Shown: piece by piece, positions 8,420 through 19,745 of the stretch
Layout: each line of letters opens with the position of its first letter
How positions within the stretch are numbered: position 1 is the first letter of the stretch
DNA from: Actinomycetes bacterium
GTDB lineage: Bacteria > Actinomycetota > Actinomycetes > Actinomycetales > Actinomycetaceae
Length of the DNA: 64,000 bases
Direction of reading: 5' to 3'
NCBI GenBank assembly: GCA_023387755.1
Contig: JAEWHO010000030.1
Location: forward strand, 4,830-68,829
Translations under genes and position numbers: made by a program
The notes under the pieces: generated by a model
Database searches by the model: none
What the model saw: only the letters and a program-made list of their open reading frames with translations
Told to the model about the DNA's origin: nothing

Positions 8420-10258
8420 TTAGGCGTTCTTGGCGGCTTCCATGCGTTCGCGCATCTTCTTCAGCTGCTCGTTGATGCGAGCGGGGACCTTATCCCCGAA
8501 CTGAGCGAAGTATTCCTCGGTCAGATCGACTTCCTTCATCCAGGCTTCCGGATCGATCTCGTAGAGCTTGTTCCAGTCTTCTTCGCTGAAGCCCTCCAGG
8601 CCTTCAGAGTTGAAGTCTTCGAACTTCGGGTAGCGGCCGGTCGGGCCGTCTACGGCCTCAACTTCACCGCCGGCGCGGCGCACGATCCAGTCGAGTACGC
8701 GGGAGTTGTCGCCGAAGCCGGGCCACAGGAACTTGCCGTCTTCATCCTTGCGGAACCAGTTGACCTGGTAGACCTTGGGGAATTTCTCGCCGAGTTCGTC
8801 CTGCATATCCAGCCAGTGGCCCCAGTAGTCGGCCATGTTGTAGCCACAGAAGGGCAGCATGGCGAAGGGATCGTGGCGCAGGGAGCCAACCGAGCCTTCC
8901 GCAGCAGCGGTCTGTTCGGAGGCGACGGAAGCGCCGATGAACACGCCGTGTGCGCCGTCGTACTGTTCGGCAACCAGCGGCACGTTGGTGGCGCGGCGGC
9001 CACCGAAGAGGATCGCGTCCACCGGCACACCCTGGGGGGCTTCCCAGTCCTCGCAGATGATGGGGCACTGCGAGGCGGGGGTGGTGAAGCGGGAGTTCGG
9101 GTGGGCGGCCAGTTCGCCACTGTTGGGCGTCCAGTCGTTGCCATGCCAGTCGATGAGGTGTTCGGGCGTTTCGCCGTCGATACCTTCCCACCACACATCG
9201 CCGTCGTCGGTCAGAGCGACGTTGGTGAAGATGGTGTTCTCGCGCATGGTGTCCATGGCCATCGGGTTGGTCTTGTAGGACGTACCGGGGGCGACGCCGA
9301 AGAAGCCGGCCTCCGGGTTGATGGCGTACAGGCGACCGTCCGGGCCGGGGCGCATCCAGGCGATGTCATCGCCCACGGTCTCGACCTTGTAACCCGGGAT
9401 GGTGGGCTGCAGCATGGCGAGGTTCGTCTTGCCACAGGCGGACGGGAAGGCAGCGGTGACGTGGTACTGCTTGCCGGACTTCTCGTCGGTCAGGCGCAGG
9501 ATGAGCATATGCTCGGCCATCCAGCCATCGCGGCGAGCCATGGTGGAGGCGATGCGCAGGGCAAAGCACTTCTTGCCCAGCAGCGCGTTGCCGCCGTAAC
9601 CGGACCCGTAGGACCAGATTTCGTTGGTTTCCGGGAAGTGGGTGATGTACTTTTCGTCGTTGCACGGCCAGCTGGTGTCTTCCTGGCCGGGCTCCAGCGG
9701 CGCCCCCACAGAGTGGACGGCGGGTACCCACGGCTTACCTTCGCCGATGAGTTTGAGGGCTGGGGTGCCCATGCGGGTCATGATCCGCATGTTGACGACG
9801 ACGTAGGGCGAGTCGGTCAGCTCAATGCCGAGCTGGGAGATGGGGCCGCCTACCGGGCCCATCGAGAAGGGAATAACGTACATGGGACGGCCGCGCATGG
9901 CGCCGTCGAAAACCCTGCGTAGCGTTTCCTTCATTTCCTTCGGATCGGCCCAGTTGTTGGTGGGGCCGGCGTCTTCTTCCTTCTCCGAGCAGATGAAGGT
10001 GCGTGATTCCACGCGCGCAACGTCTGAGGGCAGGGATCGGGCCAAGAAGCTATTGGGGCGCTTTTCCGGGTTGAGGCGGGTAAACATCCCGGACTCGACC
10101 ATCTGGGTCGTCAAGCGATCCCATTCTTCCTCGGAGCCATCACACCAGATGACTTCCTCCGGCTTGGTCAGTTCGGCTACCTGCGCAACCCAGTCAACGA
10201 GCTCCTTCGGCGCGATTTCAGGTGCGCCTTCAGCAATCTGAGTGGCGTCTACGGTCAT
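8420..10258 (-). CDS. pckG: Phosphoenolpyruvate carboxykinase (GTP)
   Basis: Converts oxaloacetate and GTP to phosphoenolpyruvate, linking the TCA cycle to gluconeogenesis; in anaerobic fermenters it may run towards oxaloacetate. The 612-residue length fits the GTP type. Motifs include [12 protein letters not shown] (P-loop with the reactive cysteine), GDDIAWMR (kinase-2) and the nucleotide-binding [13 protein letters not shown]. The ATG at 10258 is chosen because GGAGGAG lies just before it; an ATG four codons upstream would place the binding site inside the gene. It is transcribed alone, with a 380-base gap upstream and a hairpin downstream. Confidence 0.97.
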   Translation of the reverse strand: MTVDATQIAEGAPEIAPKELVDWVAQVAELTKPEEVIWCDGSEEEWDRLTTQMVESGMFTRLNPEKRPNSFLARSLPSDVARVESRTFICSEKEEDAGPTNNWADPKEMKETLRRVFDGAMRGRPMYVIPFSMGPVGGPISQLGIELTDSPYVVVNMRIMTRMGTPALKLIGEGKPWVPAVHSVGAPLEPGQEDTSWPCNDEKYITHFPETNEIWSYGSGYGGNALLGKKCFALRIASTMARRDGWMAEHMLILRLTDEKSGKQYHVTAAFPSACGKTNLAMLQPTIPGYKVETVGDDIAWMRPGPDGRLYAINPEAGFFGVAPGTSYKTNPMAMDTMRENTIFTNVALTDDGDVWWEGIDGETPEHLIDWHGNDWTPNSGELAAHPNSRFTTPASQCPIICEDWEAPQGVPVDAILFGGRRATNVPLVAEQYDGAHGVFIGASVASEQTAAAEGSVGSLRHDPFAMLPFCGYNMADYWGHWLDMQDELGEKFPKVYQVNWFRKDEDGKFLWPGFGDNSRVLDWIVRRAGGEVEAVDGPTGRYPKFEDFNSEGLEGFSEEDWNKLYEIDPEAWMKEVDLTEEYFAQFGDKVPARINEQLKKMRERMEAAKNA

Positions 10259-10639
10259 TTTCTCCTCCATTATCGCCTCCGGGGGCGGCTCCTCCGAGGC
10301 TGGGTGTTGAGACCAGGTTTGTACCGCTGCCTCTATTTTTCCGTGCCTGCGACTCCATCGGTGGAGACGAAGGGCCCAGATCGGCGCGGCACCTCCCTTA
10401 GTATCTCAACAAACCGGTCAAATAAGCCCACTGTTTCGGGCTTCCGAAATTTTCCTGCGACTATTCTCACCCCTAATGATGCGGCTCCAAGCGGCACTTC
10501 GCTGGTAGCTGACGCGCTGCGGGAGGTGGATCCCACGGTGCTCCCGGCGCGCTGCTGCTCACCATTGCGCCACGAATCGTTAACCAAAGTGCGGCTCCGC
10601 TCGCTTTCCATAGTTGCGCGAATATAGCAGGATAGCTAT
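10259..10639. other. Divergent gap between pckG and the LppM-like gene
   Basis: No gene is supported. It must hold promoters for pckG (minus) and the lipoprotein gene (plus). An AGGA ribosome binding site precedes the plus-strand ATG. I see no convincing operator or RNA. Confidence 0.5.
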
Positions 10640-11746
10640 ATGAATACTTCCCACCAGAAAATGACGAGTCGGCGCTTCCTCGCCGTGCTCCTCCTTCCCC
10701 TCATCCTGTTCTTGGCCTCCTGTAAGATCCACGCCGCCATCGAAGTGGTGGACGAGAACACCGCCAACACCACGGTGACCATGGAGATGCCGAAGGATGC
10801 CGTCTCCGGTTTCGGCATCACCTCCTGCGATGATCTCAAGTCCGAGATGCTGGACGGCAAGAATGAGGGCGCCAACCTCACGGATAATTCCGATGACTCC
10901 ACCATTCGTTGCGTCATCGAGGAGAAAGGGCAGTCTCTCGACAAGGTCGAAGGTGACGGGCTCACCATTGAGCATAAGGACGGCAAGTATATTGCTAAGG
11001 CCGCGGGCGATACGGAAGCCGCGGGCATGTCCGGTATGCTTTCCGGCTTCGATTTCACCCTCGAATTCACCTTCCCCGGCGCTGTTGAGAAGGTAGAAAC
11101 CACCGCCGGTGAGGACTCCTACTCGATCAGCGGCAACACTGTTACGTTCAAATCCATTAAGGCCATGGCGGAAGGTTTCACGATCACGGCGGCTGAGTCC
11201 GGTGGCGGTTCATCTACCCTGTGGATCATTATCGGTATCGTTCTCGCGCTCATTCTCATCGCTGTAGTGGTGGCACTGGTGCTGCTGAAGAAGAAGGGCA
11301 AGTCCGATCCGAATGCCGCACAGGGCCCCAGCGACTTCCCCGGCTCCGGTAATTATGGCGGCCCGCAGGGCCCGGGCGCTCCGCAAGGCCCGAGTAATTA
11401 TGGTGCCCCGCAAGGCCCCGGTACGGCGGGCAACTACGGCGGCCCCCAAGCCGGGTACACCAGCCCGCAGGGTGGGCCCCAGCAGCCGATGACCGGTGGC
11501 CCGACGCCGGGATATCAGCCTGGCTCACAAACGTATGGGCAGCCGTCTAGCGGCCAGTCTCCTTACGCCCAGCCGTCTGCTAACCAGGCTCCCTATGGTC
11601 AGCCGAATCAGCAGCCCGGCGCTGCCCCGCAACAGTCCGGCTGGCAGCAGCCCGGCTCGCAGCAACCTGGCCCTGAGCAGCCGCGCCCGGGTGAGCCGAC
11701 CGATCCGTCCACCGGCTTTACCGAGCCGCGTAACCCGAACGTTTAG
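10640..11746 (+). CDS. LppM-like lipoprotein with membrane anchor and Pro/Gly/Gln-rich tail
   Basis: Secreted, lipid-anchored protein of 368 residues. A signal peptide with lipobox LFLASC ends at cysteine 28. The outer domain (about residues 29-185) resembles the actinobacterial LppM domain, with the pattern of alternating beta strands, an E-V-V-D-E-N start and KIH near the cysteine. A transmembrane segment (WIIIGIVLALILIAVVVALV, about 197-217) is followed by KKKGK and then a 140-residue tail of repeated G-P-Q, N-Y-G and Q-P units. The tail is low-complexity and should be cytoplasmic. Mycobacterial LppM is linked to cell envelope and host interaction; the role here is unknown. A strong terminator follows. 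Confidence 0.75.
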   Translation: MNTSHQKMTSRRFLAVLLLPLILFLASCKIHAAIEVVDENTANTTVTMEMPKDAVSGFGITSCDDLKSEMLDGKNEGANLTDNSDDSTIRCVIEEKGQSLDKVEGDGLTIEHKDGKYIAKAAGDTEAAGMSGMLSGFDFTLEFTFPGAVEKVETTAGEDSYSISGNTVTFKSIKAMAEGFTITAAESGGGSSTLWIIIGIVLALILIAVVVALVLLKKKGKSDPNAAQGPSDFPGSGNYGGPQGPGAPQGPSNYGAPQGPGTAGNYGGPQAGYTSPQGGPQQPMTGGPTPGYQPGSQTYGQPSSGQSPYAQPSANQAPYGQPNQQPGAAPQQSGWQQPGSQQPGPEQPRPGEPTDPSTGFTEPRNPNV

Positions 11747-11799
11747 GACGCCATAGCGGCTAGCTAGCTTCAACCGAGACTAGCTCGAGTTGCAGACAC

Positions 11800-11834
11800 A
11801 AAGCTGGGGGCGGGTTTCACCCGCCCCCAGCTTT
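11800..11834. terminator. Bidirectional terminator between convergent lppM-like and purA genes
   Basis: A perfect 16-bp stem with a three-base loop; the arms begin AAAGCTGG and end CCAGCTTT. It sits between two convergent genes and so can serve both. CGTCGTCGTCGG follows it on the plus strand, a motif also seen beside two other terminators in the window. Confidence 0.85.
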
Positions 11835-11905
11835 ACGTCGTCGTCGGGAAGTATGACTGGTAGGTGCGCCGCCCTCGGGCGAGCGCGCGACCCGCACCGA
11901 GCCCG

Positions 11906-13462
<1,557 letters not shown>

Positions 13463-15583
13463 CTACTGCTGCACCGCTGCCGCAGACCGCGCGGGCACCA
13501 CAATATGGCCCGTCACTGCCTGGCCGGTGAGCAGATCAGTGCCCACAATCCCAGAAATCTGCGCCGCCGTATCGGCGTGATTGAGTAGGAACGTCACCGC
13601 CCCACGCTGTACGCGCTCCACACCAGCAGGCATACCGGCCCGCGGGGAGGTAAGCCGCTGGCGGGCTTGCGCCACCTGGAAGATCGCGCTGCGCCCCGCT
13701 GAGGAAAGGTCGGTCGCAATATAGGTGGCCGCGCCCTGACCGCAGCGCCGGTGTGTAATCGCCGGTTGGGCAGTGAGGTCGCCCGCCGCGAATTCTGCCC
13801 ATACGGTGACGCCGTCGTCGAGGAGTAATTCCTCCGCCCACAGTGCCCCGGCGAGCGCCGGCCGGGGCCGCGCCATCCGATCGAGGGCGCGATCCAGCGG
13901 AGTACCCCGCACGGCCTCCAATACCACCTCATCAACGCGGGCCGGATGGCTGATCGCCGCTGAAATCGCGTCCGTGCGCGGATCGACCTCCGGCCCCAGG
14001 GGCGCCACCGCGCTGCCCGCCGGCAGGTGATGGTCAGCCACCCGCACGCCGGTCAGTGAGCGTAAGGATCGCCCGTAACCGCCCGTGGCCACTTTTCCGG
14101 TTTCATCGCAGATTCCCGACGGCGCCGCCACGATCACGTCTGCTCCCGCATCAGCCGCAGCCTGCAGGCGCTTAGCGAGGGCGTCACTGAGCGCATAGAG
14201 TTCCGGCACCACAATGACCTGATACCCGGAGAAGTCTGAATCCGGGAAAAGAAAGTCCACCGGCCACCCGGCCTCGAACGCCGTTGCGTGCCAGGCGCGG
14301 ATCGCCTCGATCCCGCGGTCCGGTCCGGGGCCGACCGCGGCCTGCCGATGCCACAGGGACTCCCAATCGATCAGCAGCCCGATGGGGGTATCCACGCGCG
14401 CCCCCACGACCGGTGCCAGCCGCCCGAGCGCACGGCCCAGCTGCACAACCTCTGCCCAGGTGCGCGAATCGCGCCCGGCGTGCGGGACTATTGCGGAATG
14501 GAATGCCTCCGCGCCGCGCACGGACTGGCGCCACTGGAACTGCATGATTCCATCGGCGCCGTGGGCCACCCGTTGCAAAGACTGCAAGGTAAAAACACCG
14601 GGGCGTTTGCGGGCGTTGCGGTCCCGCCACTGCACCATACCGGTGACTTGCTCCATCAGCAGGAAGGGCTGCCCGTCGCGTAAAGAGCGGGACAAATCCG
14701 AAACAAAGGCAGTTTCGCGGGCCGCCGTCGTCGTTCCCGGATCCGGGTAGGAGTCATCACTGACCACGTCTACCTCCGGTGCCCACCGGCGATAATTTGT
14801 GGGCTCGAATAGCCCCATGAAATTAGTGGTGATGGGTTTATCGCTATGCTCCCGGATAGCTGCTTTTTCAGCCAGATAACACGCCCGCAAGGCGTCGTCA
14901 CTGAAAGCGGCAAAGTCGGCCACCTGGCCGGGGTTCGGGAAGGTCGGCATAGCTGCCGGCGTATGGACCTGCGTGAAATCAGTGTAGTGCTGGGACCAGA
15001 ACGCGGTACCCCACGCGTCGTTGAGCGCCTCAATTGTGCCGTAGCGGTTGCGCAGCCACCGCTGAAAATCCCGGGTGGACTCAGCGCAGTGACACTGGGC
15101 CACATGGCAGCCGTACTCATTCGAGATATGCCACAGCCGTAGCGCTGGATGGTCCGCGTACCGCTGTGCCAAGGCGCCAGCCAGGCGAGTGGCGAACTCG
15201 CGGAAGATCGGGGAGGAGGGGCAGTACTGTTGCCGCGAACCTACCCCCAACCGCCGCCCGTGCGCATCCACGGGGAGTGTCTCGGGGAATTCGCGCGCCA
15301 TCCACACCGGCGGGGAGGCGGTAGCGGTAGCCAGATCGACGGCGATACCTCCTGCCGCCAGTTCATCGAGGACCCGATCGAGCCACGCGAAGTCATAACG
15401 CCCCGGTTCTGGTTCTAGCAACCCCCAGGAGAACACGCCGACCGTCACCATTGTGACGCCCGCTTCTTGCATCAGCGCAATATCCTCGGCCAAGGTTTCG
15501 GCAGGCCACTGTTCCGGATTGTAATCGGCCCCATACGCGAGGAAGGTACCGAAATCACCGGGAAGCTGGGTGGGGGACGTCAT
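13463..15583 (-). CDS. Beta-galactosidase, GH42
   Basis: Hydrolyses terminal beta-galactosides. The 706-residue protein opens with the GH42 signature YGADYNPEQW. The TIM barrel holds the acid/base glutamate in HISNEYGCH (about residue 150) and the nucleophile glutamate in LLMEQVTG (about residue 310). A cluster of cysteines after NEYG (GCHVAQCHC) matches the metal site seen in several GH42 enzymes. The C-terminal part covers the trimerisation and small beta domains. The ATG at 15583 has AAAGG upstream and fits the family start; a frame reaching 15676 is not supported. No signal peptide, so it acts on imported oligosaccharides. The sugar ABC operon at 18.8-22.2 kb may supply substrate, which is inference. 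Confidence 0.93.
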   Translation of the reverse strand: MTSPTQLPGDFGTFLAYGADYNPEQWPAETLAEDIALMQEAGVTMVTVGVFSWGLLEPEPGRYDFAWLDRVLDELAAGGIAVDLATATASPPVWMAREFPETLPVDAHGRRLGVGSRQQYCPSSPIFREFATRLAGALAQRYADHPALRLWHISNEYGCHVAQCHCAESTRDFQRWLRNRYGTIEALNDAWGTAFWSQHYTDFTQVHTPAAMPTFPNPGQVADFAAFSDDALRACYLAEKAAIREHSDKPITTNFMGLFEPTNYRRWAPEVDVVSDDSYPDPGTTTAARETAFVSDLSRSLRDGQPFLLMEQVTGMVQWRDRNARKRPGVFTLQSLQRVAHGADGIMQFQWRQSVRGAEAFHSAIVPHAGRDSRTWAEVVQLGRALGRLAPVVGARVDTPIGLLIDWESLWHRQAAVGPGPDRGIEAIRAWHATAFEAGWPVDFLFPDSDFSGYQVIVVPELYALSDALAKRLQAAADAGADVIVAAPSGICDETGKVATGGYGRSLRSLTGVRVADHHLPAGSAVAPLGPEVDPRTDAISAAISHPARVDEVVLEAVRGTPLDRALDRMARPRPALAGALWAEELLLDDGVTVWAEFAAGDLTAQPAITHRRCGQGAATYIATDLSSAGRSAIFQVAQARQRLTSPRAGMPAGVERVQRGAVTFLLNHADTAAQISGIVGTDLLTGQAVTGHIVVPARSAAAVQQ

Positions 15584-15648
15584 GGAGAGCCTTTCTGGAG
15601 CTAGCGAGGGTACTAGAGCGGGACGGCACAATATCTCCGGGCATAGAG

Positions 15649-15677
15649 CGTGGGGCCTCCCGGCGGGAGGCCCCACG
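15649..15677. terminator. Terminator after fba
   Basis: A perfect 13-bp stem (CGTGGGGCC to GGCCCCACG arms) with a three-base loop, 21 bases after the aldolase stop codon. It separates fba from the GH42 gene. Confidence 0.8.
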
Positions 15678-15697
15678 GCTATCGCATTGGGATAGGT

Positions 15698-16717
15698 TTA
15701 CATCTTGGTGCCGGTGGAGCCGAGGCGTTCACAAGCCTCCACTACCCGGTCTGCCATACCCTTCTCGGCAGCCTTACCCCAGGAGCGCGGATCGTACATC
15801 TTCTTGTTGCCGACCTCGCCGTCAATCTTCAGCACGCCGTCGTAGTTGCGCAGCATATGCTCCACGACGGGGCGGGTGAAGGCGTACTGGGTGTCCGTAT
15901 CCACGTTCATCTTGATGACGCCGTTGCGGACCGCGGTGGCGATCTCCTCAGCGGAGGAGCCGGAGCCACCGTGCATGACCAGGTCGAAGGGCATATCCTT
16001 GCCGACCTTCTGGCCCACCTCTTCCTGGATTTCACCGAGCAGCTCCGGGCGCAGCTTCACGTGGCCCGGCTTGTACACGCCGTGTACGTTACCGAAGGTC
16101 AGGGCAGTGATGTAGCGGCCCTTCTCCCCCAGGCCGAGAGCCTCGACGGTCTTCAGGCCGTCTTCCGCAGTGGTGTAAAGCTTGTCGTTGATTTCCCCGA
16201 CGACGCCGTCTTCCTCCCCACCAACAACACCGATCTCAACTTCCAGAATGGTGTTGGCTTTCTGGGAGAGTTCCAGCATCTCCTGGGCAATCTCCAGGTT
16301 CTCTGCCAGCGGCACTGCTGAACCATCCCACATGTGGGACTGGAAGAACGGGAGCCGGCCAGCTTTAACTTCCTCAGCTTCCAGCTCCATGAGCGGGCGG
16401 ATCCAGGAATCAATATTCTGCTTGGCGCAGTGGTCGGTGTGCAGAGCCACGGTTACGTTGTAGTTCTTGGCAACCTCGCGGGCGTAGGCAGCCATCGCGA
16501 GTGAGCCGGCCACCCGGTCCTTAACGGTGGAGCCGGACCAGTATTCCGCGCCACCGACTGAAACCTGGATGATGCCGTCGGATTCCGCTTCCGCAAACCC
16601 CTGCAGCGCAGCAGTGAGAGTCTGGGATGACGTCACGTTGATGGCCGGGTAGGCGAACTTGCCCGCCTTCGCCCGGTCGAGCATCTCGTTGTAAACCTCG
16701 GGAGTTGCAATGGGCAC
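15698..16717 (-). CDS. fba: Fructose-bisphosphate aldolase, class II
   Basis: Cleaves fructose 1,6-bisphosphate to two triose phosphates in glycolysis. The 339-residue length and sequence fit the class IIA enzymes of actinobacteria. Zinc ligands are visible in ALHTDHCAK, in the glutamate of EVEIGVVGGEEDG, and in the histidines of FGNVHGVYK and MHGGSGSS. The asparagine-aspartate KMNVDTDTQ near the C-terminus contacts substrate. AGGAGG lies upstream of the ATG. It stands alone between terminators. Confidence 0.97.
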   Translation of the reverse strand: MPIATPEVYNEMLDRAKAGKFAYPAINVTSSQTLTAALQGFAEAESDGIIQVSVGGAEYWSGSTVKDRVAGSLAMAAYAREVAKNYNVTVALHTDHCAKQNIDSWIRPLMELEAEEVKAGRLPFFQSHMWDGSAVPLAENLEIAQEMLELSQKANTILEVEIGVVGGEEDGVVGEINDKLYTTAEDGLKTVEALGLGEKGRYITALTFGNVHGVYKPGHVKLRPELLGEIQEEVGQKVGKDMPFDLVMHGGSGSSAEEIATAVRNGVIKMNVDTDTQYAFTRPVVEHMLRNYDGVLKIDGEVGNKKMYDPRSWGKAAEKGMADRVVEACERLGSTGTKM

Positions 16718-16805
16718 GATGGCCTCCTAATGGACTCGAATAGGTACGTTCCTATTGTTCCATGACTCGCCACTTTCGGTCATAGGACCTAGCGCCCGAA
16801 ACTAC

Positions 16806-17507
16806 TTAAGGTGACCCTTCTGACCCTCCTGGGCCGAATTTCGGAGGATATTGCTGGGTCCACGCCCACATTGCAATGGCGGCCGCGTGGCCTACATTCA
16901 TGGAGCGTGTGGAACCGTATTGGCTGATATGCAGCACCCTGGTGCATGCCTGGATCATCTCTGTTGACAATCCACGCGATTCGGAGCCAAAAATAAGGGC
17001 ACAATGACGCGGCAGTTCCGCAGTCTCCAGGGGACGCGAGCCCGGGATATTATCAATCCCCACCGGGGTGATTTCCCGTTCCTCGCACCACTGTGCGAAG
17101 GCGCCGGCGTCCGAATGGTGGAAAACATGCTGATAGCGGTCGGTGACCATCGCGCCGCGTTTATTCCACCGCCGCCGCCCCACAATATGGACTGCCGCCA
17201 CCGCAAGCGCGTTCGCAGTGCGCACGATGCTACCGATATTGAAATCGTGGTCGAGATTTTCGACGGCGATATGGAGCGGCTGCCGCCGCTGGTCGATATC
17301 GGCGACGATAGCCTCCATAGTCCAATAGCGGTAATGGTCTTCTACATTGCGGGCATCGCCTTGCAGTAAGAGGTCGCGATCATAACGCTTGTCCTGCTGC
17401 CACAGACGATCGCCGTCGGGATGCGGGCCAACACCGCGCCCGGCATCCGGATGAGGGGCCACAGCCCCGACTACCTCCGCGGGTGGGCCCGATACCCTAT
17501 CGACCAT
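16806..17507 (-). CDS. TrmH-family (SpoU) RNA 2'-O-methyltransferase
   Basis: Predicted S-adenosylmethionine-dependent methylase of tRNA or rRNA ribose. All three SpoU motifs are present: FNIGSIVRTANA (motif 1), ALIFGSESRGLS (motif 2) and ISQYGSTRSMNVGHAAAIAMW (motif 3, part of the trefoil knot; here S-M-N-V-G in place of the common S-L-N-V-S). With the ATG at 17507 the protein has 233 residues and overlaps the lemA end by 11 bases; a frame from 17585 is possible but lies inside lemA. The first 70 residues are not conserved. The exact RNA target cannot be told from sequence. Confidence 0.85.
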   Translation of the reverse strand: MVDRVSGPPAEVVGAVAPHPDAGRGVGPHPDGDRLWQQDKRYDRDLLLQGDARNVEDHYRYWTMEAIVADIDQRRQPLHIAVENLDHDFNIGSIVRTANALAVAAVHIVGRRRWNKRGAMVTDRYQHVFHHSDAGAFAQWCEEREITPVGIDNIPGSRPLETAELPRHCALIFGSESRGLSTEMIQACTRVLHISQYGSTRSMNVGHAAAIAMWAWTQQYPPKFGPGGSEGSP

Positions 17508-18156
17508 CGTTGCTTTCGCGCATATCTCGCTGTTGGGCAAAGGTCGCGTTCGGGGCGGCCCGCACTGCCGGGTCGGTTGATTCAAAGAGTTCCGTTTGGC
17601 TTAGAGGTCCCGCGATCATGGGCCAGCCGTAGACAGCTTTCTTGGCCAGGGCGTGGGCATCCTTGACCTGGGTGTTGTAGTAGCGACGCCCAGCCGCAAT
17701 CCGATCCTCGGTGTTGGTGAGTTGAGCCTGTAGTACCTGGAAGTCCTCGCTGTTGCGCACTGCGCCGTATTCATCGGTGAGTTTAAACAAGTCTTCCAGT
17801 GCCTCCGAGAGCGCATTTTCTCGCTGCGCCTGTTCAACCGGCCCCACCCCGGTGCCTGGTTGCTCCATCACACGAGTACGGAATTCGCTATCTTCATCCC
17901 GCCGCCGCGCTTGGGCGAGGGTCCCCTCCACTCGGGTGAGCACATCCTGAGCAGGGCCGGGAATCTCACGCCGCACCAGTGCCACCAGTTCGGGCACCAC
18001 ATCGTAGCGGCGGTCCAGCTCCACCTCCACCTGCCGCCAGGCCTCTTGCACCTGCGTCATCTTTTTAGCCCCATTACGCCGCAGTAGGAGAGCAAATATG
18101 ACTGCCGGGATGACTACGGCCGCCACCACCACCAGGGCGATACTCATGTAATTCAC
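17497..18156 (-). CDS. lemA: LemA family protein
   Basis: Membrane-anchored protein of 219 residues. One N-terminal transmembrane segment (about residues 5-25) is followed by a helical domain with the LemA signatures RRYDVVPELVALV and LTNTEDRIAAGRRYYN. The fold is a four-helix bundle in the solved family member; function is unclear. It starts with GTG after AGGAGG. It lies between pyrE and the SpoU methylase gene and overlaps the latter, so the pair is likely co-transcribed. Confidence 0.88.
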   Translation of the reverse strand: MNYMSIALVVVAAVVIPAVIFALLLRRNGAKKMTQVQEAWRQVEVELDRRYDVVPELVALVRREIPGPAQDVLTRVEGTLAQARRRDEDSEFRTRVMEQPGTGVGPVEQAQRENALSEALEDLFKLTDEYGAVRNSEDFQVLQAQLTNTEDRIAAGRRYYNTQVKDAHALAKKAVYGWPMIAGPLSQTELFESTDPAVRAAPNATFAQQRDMRESNDGR

Positions 18157-18193
18157 GGGACCTCCTGACCCGGCTGGTTATCTTGACTCGAAT

Positions 18194-18766
18194 CTAGTCG
18201 CTTAGACCCAGATCAGCGAGGCCAAGCGCGGCGAAGTAGGGAACTTCGAGCGCCTCAATTTTTTCCTTCGCCCCCGTGTTTCTATCCACAACGACGGCGC
18301 ACGCCACCACCTCAGCTCCCGCAGCGCGGGCGGCTTCAATCGCGGTAATCGGCGAACCACCGGTGGTGGACGTATCCTCCACTACCACCACGCGACGACC
18401 AGCAATATCTGGCCCCTCAATCTGCCGCTGCATCCCGTGAGTTTTCGCGCTCTTGCGAACAACAAACGCATCAATACTGAGCCCGCGGGAAGCGGCTGCG
18501 TGCATAATCGCGCCCGCTACCGGGTCGGCCCCCATGGTCAGGCCGCCGACTGCGTCAAAGTCGTAGGGCGGGACGTCATGGTCTTCTAGCAGATCTAACA
18601 TGACATGCCCGATCAGCGGGGCGGCCTCATGGTGGAGGGTGGCGCGCCGCAGATCAACGTAGTAGTCGGAGGTCAGGCCGGATGCCAACGTGACCTCCCC
18701 GTGAATAACGCTTAACTCGCGTACTAGTTGGGCCAACCGGGCCTTGGGGGTGTCATTAGTGCTCAC
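18194..18766 (-). CDS. pyrE: Orotate phosphoribosyltransferase
   Basis: Makes OMP from orotate and PRPP in pyrimidine synthesis. At 190 residues it is the expected size. The PRPP loop is VVVVEDTSTTGGSP, the flexible catalytic loop RKSAKTHGMQR follows FVV, and LASGLTSDYYVDLR is the N-terminal orotate-site motif. GTG is the start; on the minus strand TACAAT lies six bases upstream, so the mRNA is probably leaderless. It may head a pyrE-lemA-SpoU unit. Confidence 0.96.
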   Translation of the reverse strand: MSTNDTPKARLAQLVRELSVIHGEVTLASGLTSDYYVDLRRATLHHEAAPLIGHVMLDLLEDHDVPPYDFDAVGGLTMGADPVAGAIMHAAASRGLSIDAFVVRKSAKTHGMQRQIEGPDIAGRRVVVVEDTSTTGGSPITAIEAARAAGAEVVACAVVVDRNTGAKEKIEALEVPYFAALGLADLGLSD

Positions 18767-18772
18767 GCCGCC

Positions 18773-18778
18773 ATTGTA
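18773..18778 (-). promoter_or_regulatory. Leaderless -10 box for pyrE
   Basis: TACAAT on the minus strand, exactly six bases before the pyrE GTG, with no ribosome binding site between. It matches the TANNNT pattern and spacing of other genes in this window. Confidence 0.55.
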
Positions 18779-18794
18779 GTTGTTCAGACAACAA

Positions 18795-18822
18795 CAGCGG
18801 CAGCCGGGTTCGGCTGCCGCTG
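18795..18822. terminator. Terminator after sugar ABC operon
   Basis: A 12-bp stem (CAGCGGCAGCCG arm) with a four-base loop. On the minus strand it is followed by TTGTTGT, consistent with an intrinsic terminator 18 bases after the permease stop. CGTCGTCGTCGG borders it on the plus-strand side. Confidence 0.8.
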
Positions 18823-18839
18823 CGTCGTCGTCGGAAAAT

Positions 18840-19745
18840 CTATCCCTTGACCGAACCTGCTGCCAGGCCGGACTGCCAGAAACGCTGCAGTACCAGGAAG
18901 ATAATGACCAGCGGGATTACGCCCAGCAGGGAGCCCATCAATACAGACCCATACTCGGGGGTGTTGTTCTGCGCCATCATGCCGTACATACCCAGCGTGA
19001 CCGGCTTCAACTCATTCGAGCTGATCATCATTAACGGCAGGAGGAAGTTATTCCACGTGGCCACGAAGATGAACAGGAAGATCGTCACCATCGCGGGGGC
19101 GAGTAGACGCAGCACCATGGTGAAGAAAATACGGAACTCGCCGGCACCGTCGATGCGGGCCGCTTCAATCAGCTCATCAGGCACCGAGGTATCCGCGTAC
19201 ATACGCCCCAGGAATACACCGAACGGGGAGACGCAGGAGGGGATGATGACGGCGGCCATAGTGTTGGTCAGCCCCAGGCCGTGGAATACCAGGTAGAGCG
19301 GGACGGTTAGCAGCGCGATCGGTAGGAGCAGACCGGCCAGTACGGACAGTTGAATAGCATTACGCCCTGGGAAGGCAAATTTAGCGAGCCCATACCCGGC
19401 CGAAACGCTTAACAACGTGCCGATGACGCCGGCGGTAGTGGAATAAATAATCGAGTTCGCTACCCAACGCCAGTAGTCATGACGGGACCAGGTCATCAGG
19501 CCGTCATAGTTGCTCTGCACCGAGTTGTCCGCGAACCACAGAGATGAGCTTTGTAGGAGGTCCGGGTTGTCCTTAGTGGAGGAGATAATGAGCCAGTAGA
19601 TGGGGAAGAGGAAGTAGATCGCCACGATCACCAGCACAATGCGGGTAACGATCTTCGCGGCTGCGGAAGGATCGAGGGAGCGCGGATGATTCCCGACGCT
19701 GGGACGGTAGGTGCGGCCATCAGGCAGCGTAGCTAGGCGTGCCAT
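18840..19745 (-). CDS. Sugar ABC transporter permease, MalG type
   Basis: Inner-membrane subunit of a carbohydrate importer (CUT1 family), 301 residues with six transmembrane segments. The cytoplasmic EAA loop reads EAARIDGAGEFRIFF followed by MVLRLLAP, where the ATPase docks. The N-terminal tail is short. It is the last gene of a binding protein-permease-permease operon, directly after the MalF-type gene with a shared base. No ATPase gene is in the operon, so a shared MsiK-like ATPase elsewhere in the genome is likely. Confidence 0.94.
   Translation of the reverse strand: MARLATLPDGRTYRPSVGNHPRSLDPSAAAKIVTRIVLVIVAIYFLFPIYWLIISSTKDNPDLLQSSSLWFADNSVQSNYDGLMTWSRHDYWRWVANSIIYSTTAGVIGTLLSVSAGYGLAKFAFPGRNAIQLSVLAGLLLPIALLTVPLYLVFHGLGLTNTMAAVIIPSCVSPFGVFLGRMYADTSVPDELIEAARIDGAGEFRIFFTMVLRLLAPAMVTIFLFIFVATWNNFLLPLMMISSNELKPVTLGMYGMMAQNNTPEYGSVLMGSLLGVIPLVIIFLVLQRFWQSGLAAGSVKG

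Noticed and set aside
8816..9922. Open frame of 368 codons on the strand opposite pckG
   Set aside because: It mirrors the codon pattern of pckG, has no ribosome binding site and no recognisable domain; long antisense frames are expected in high-GC genes.
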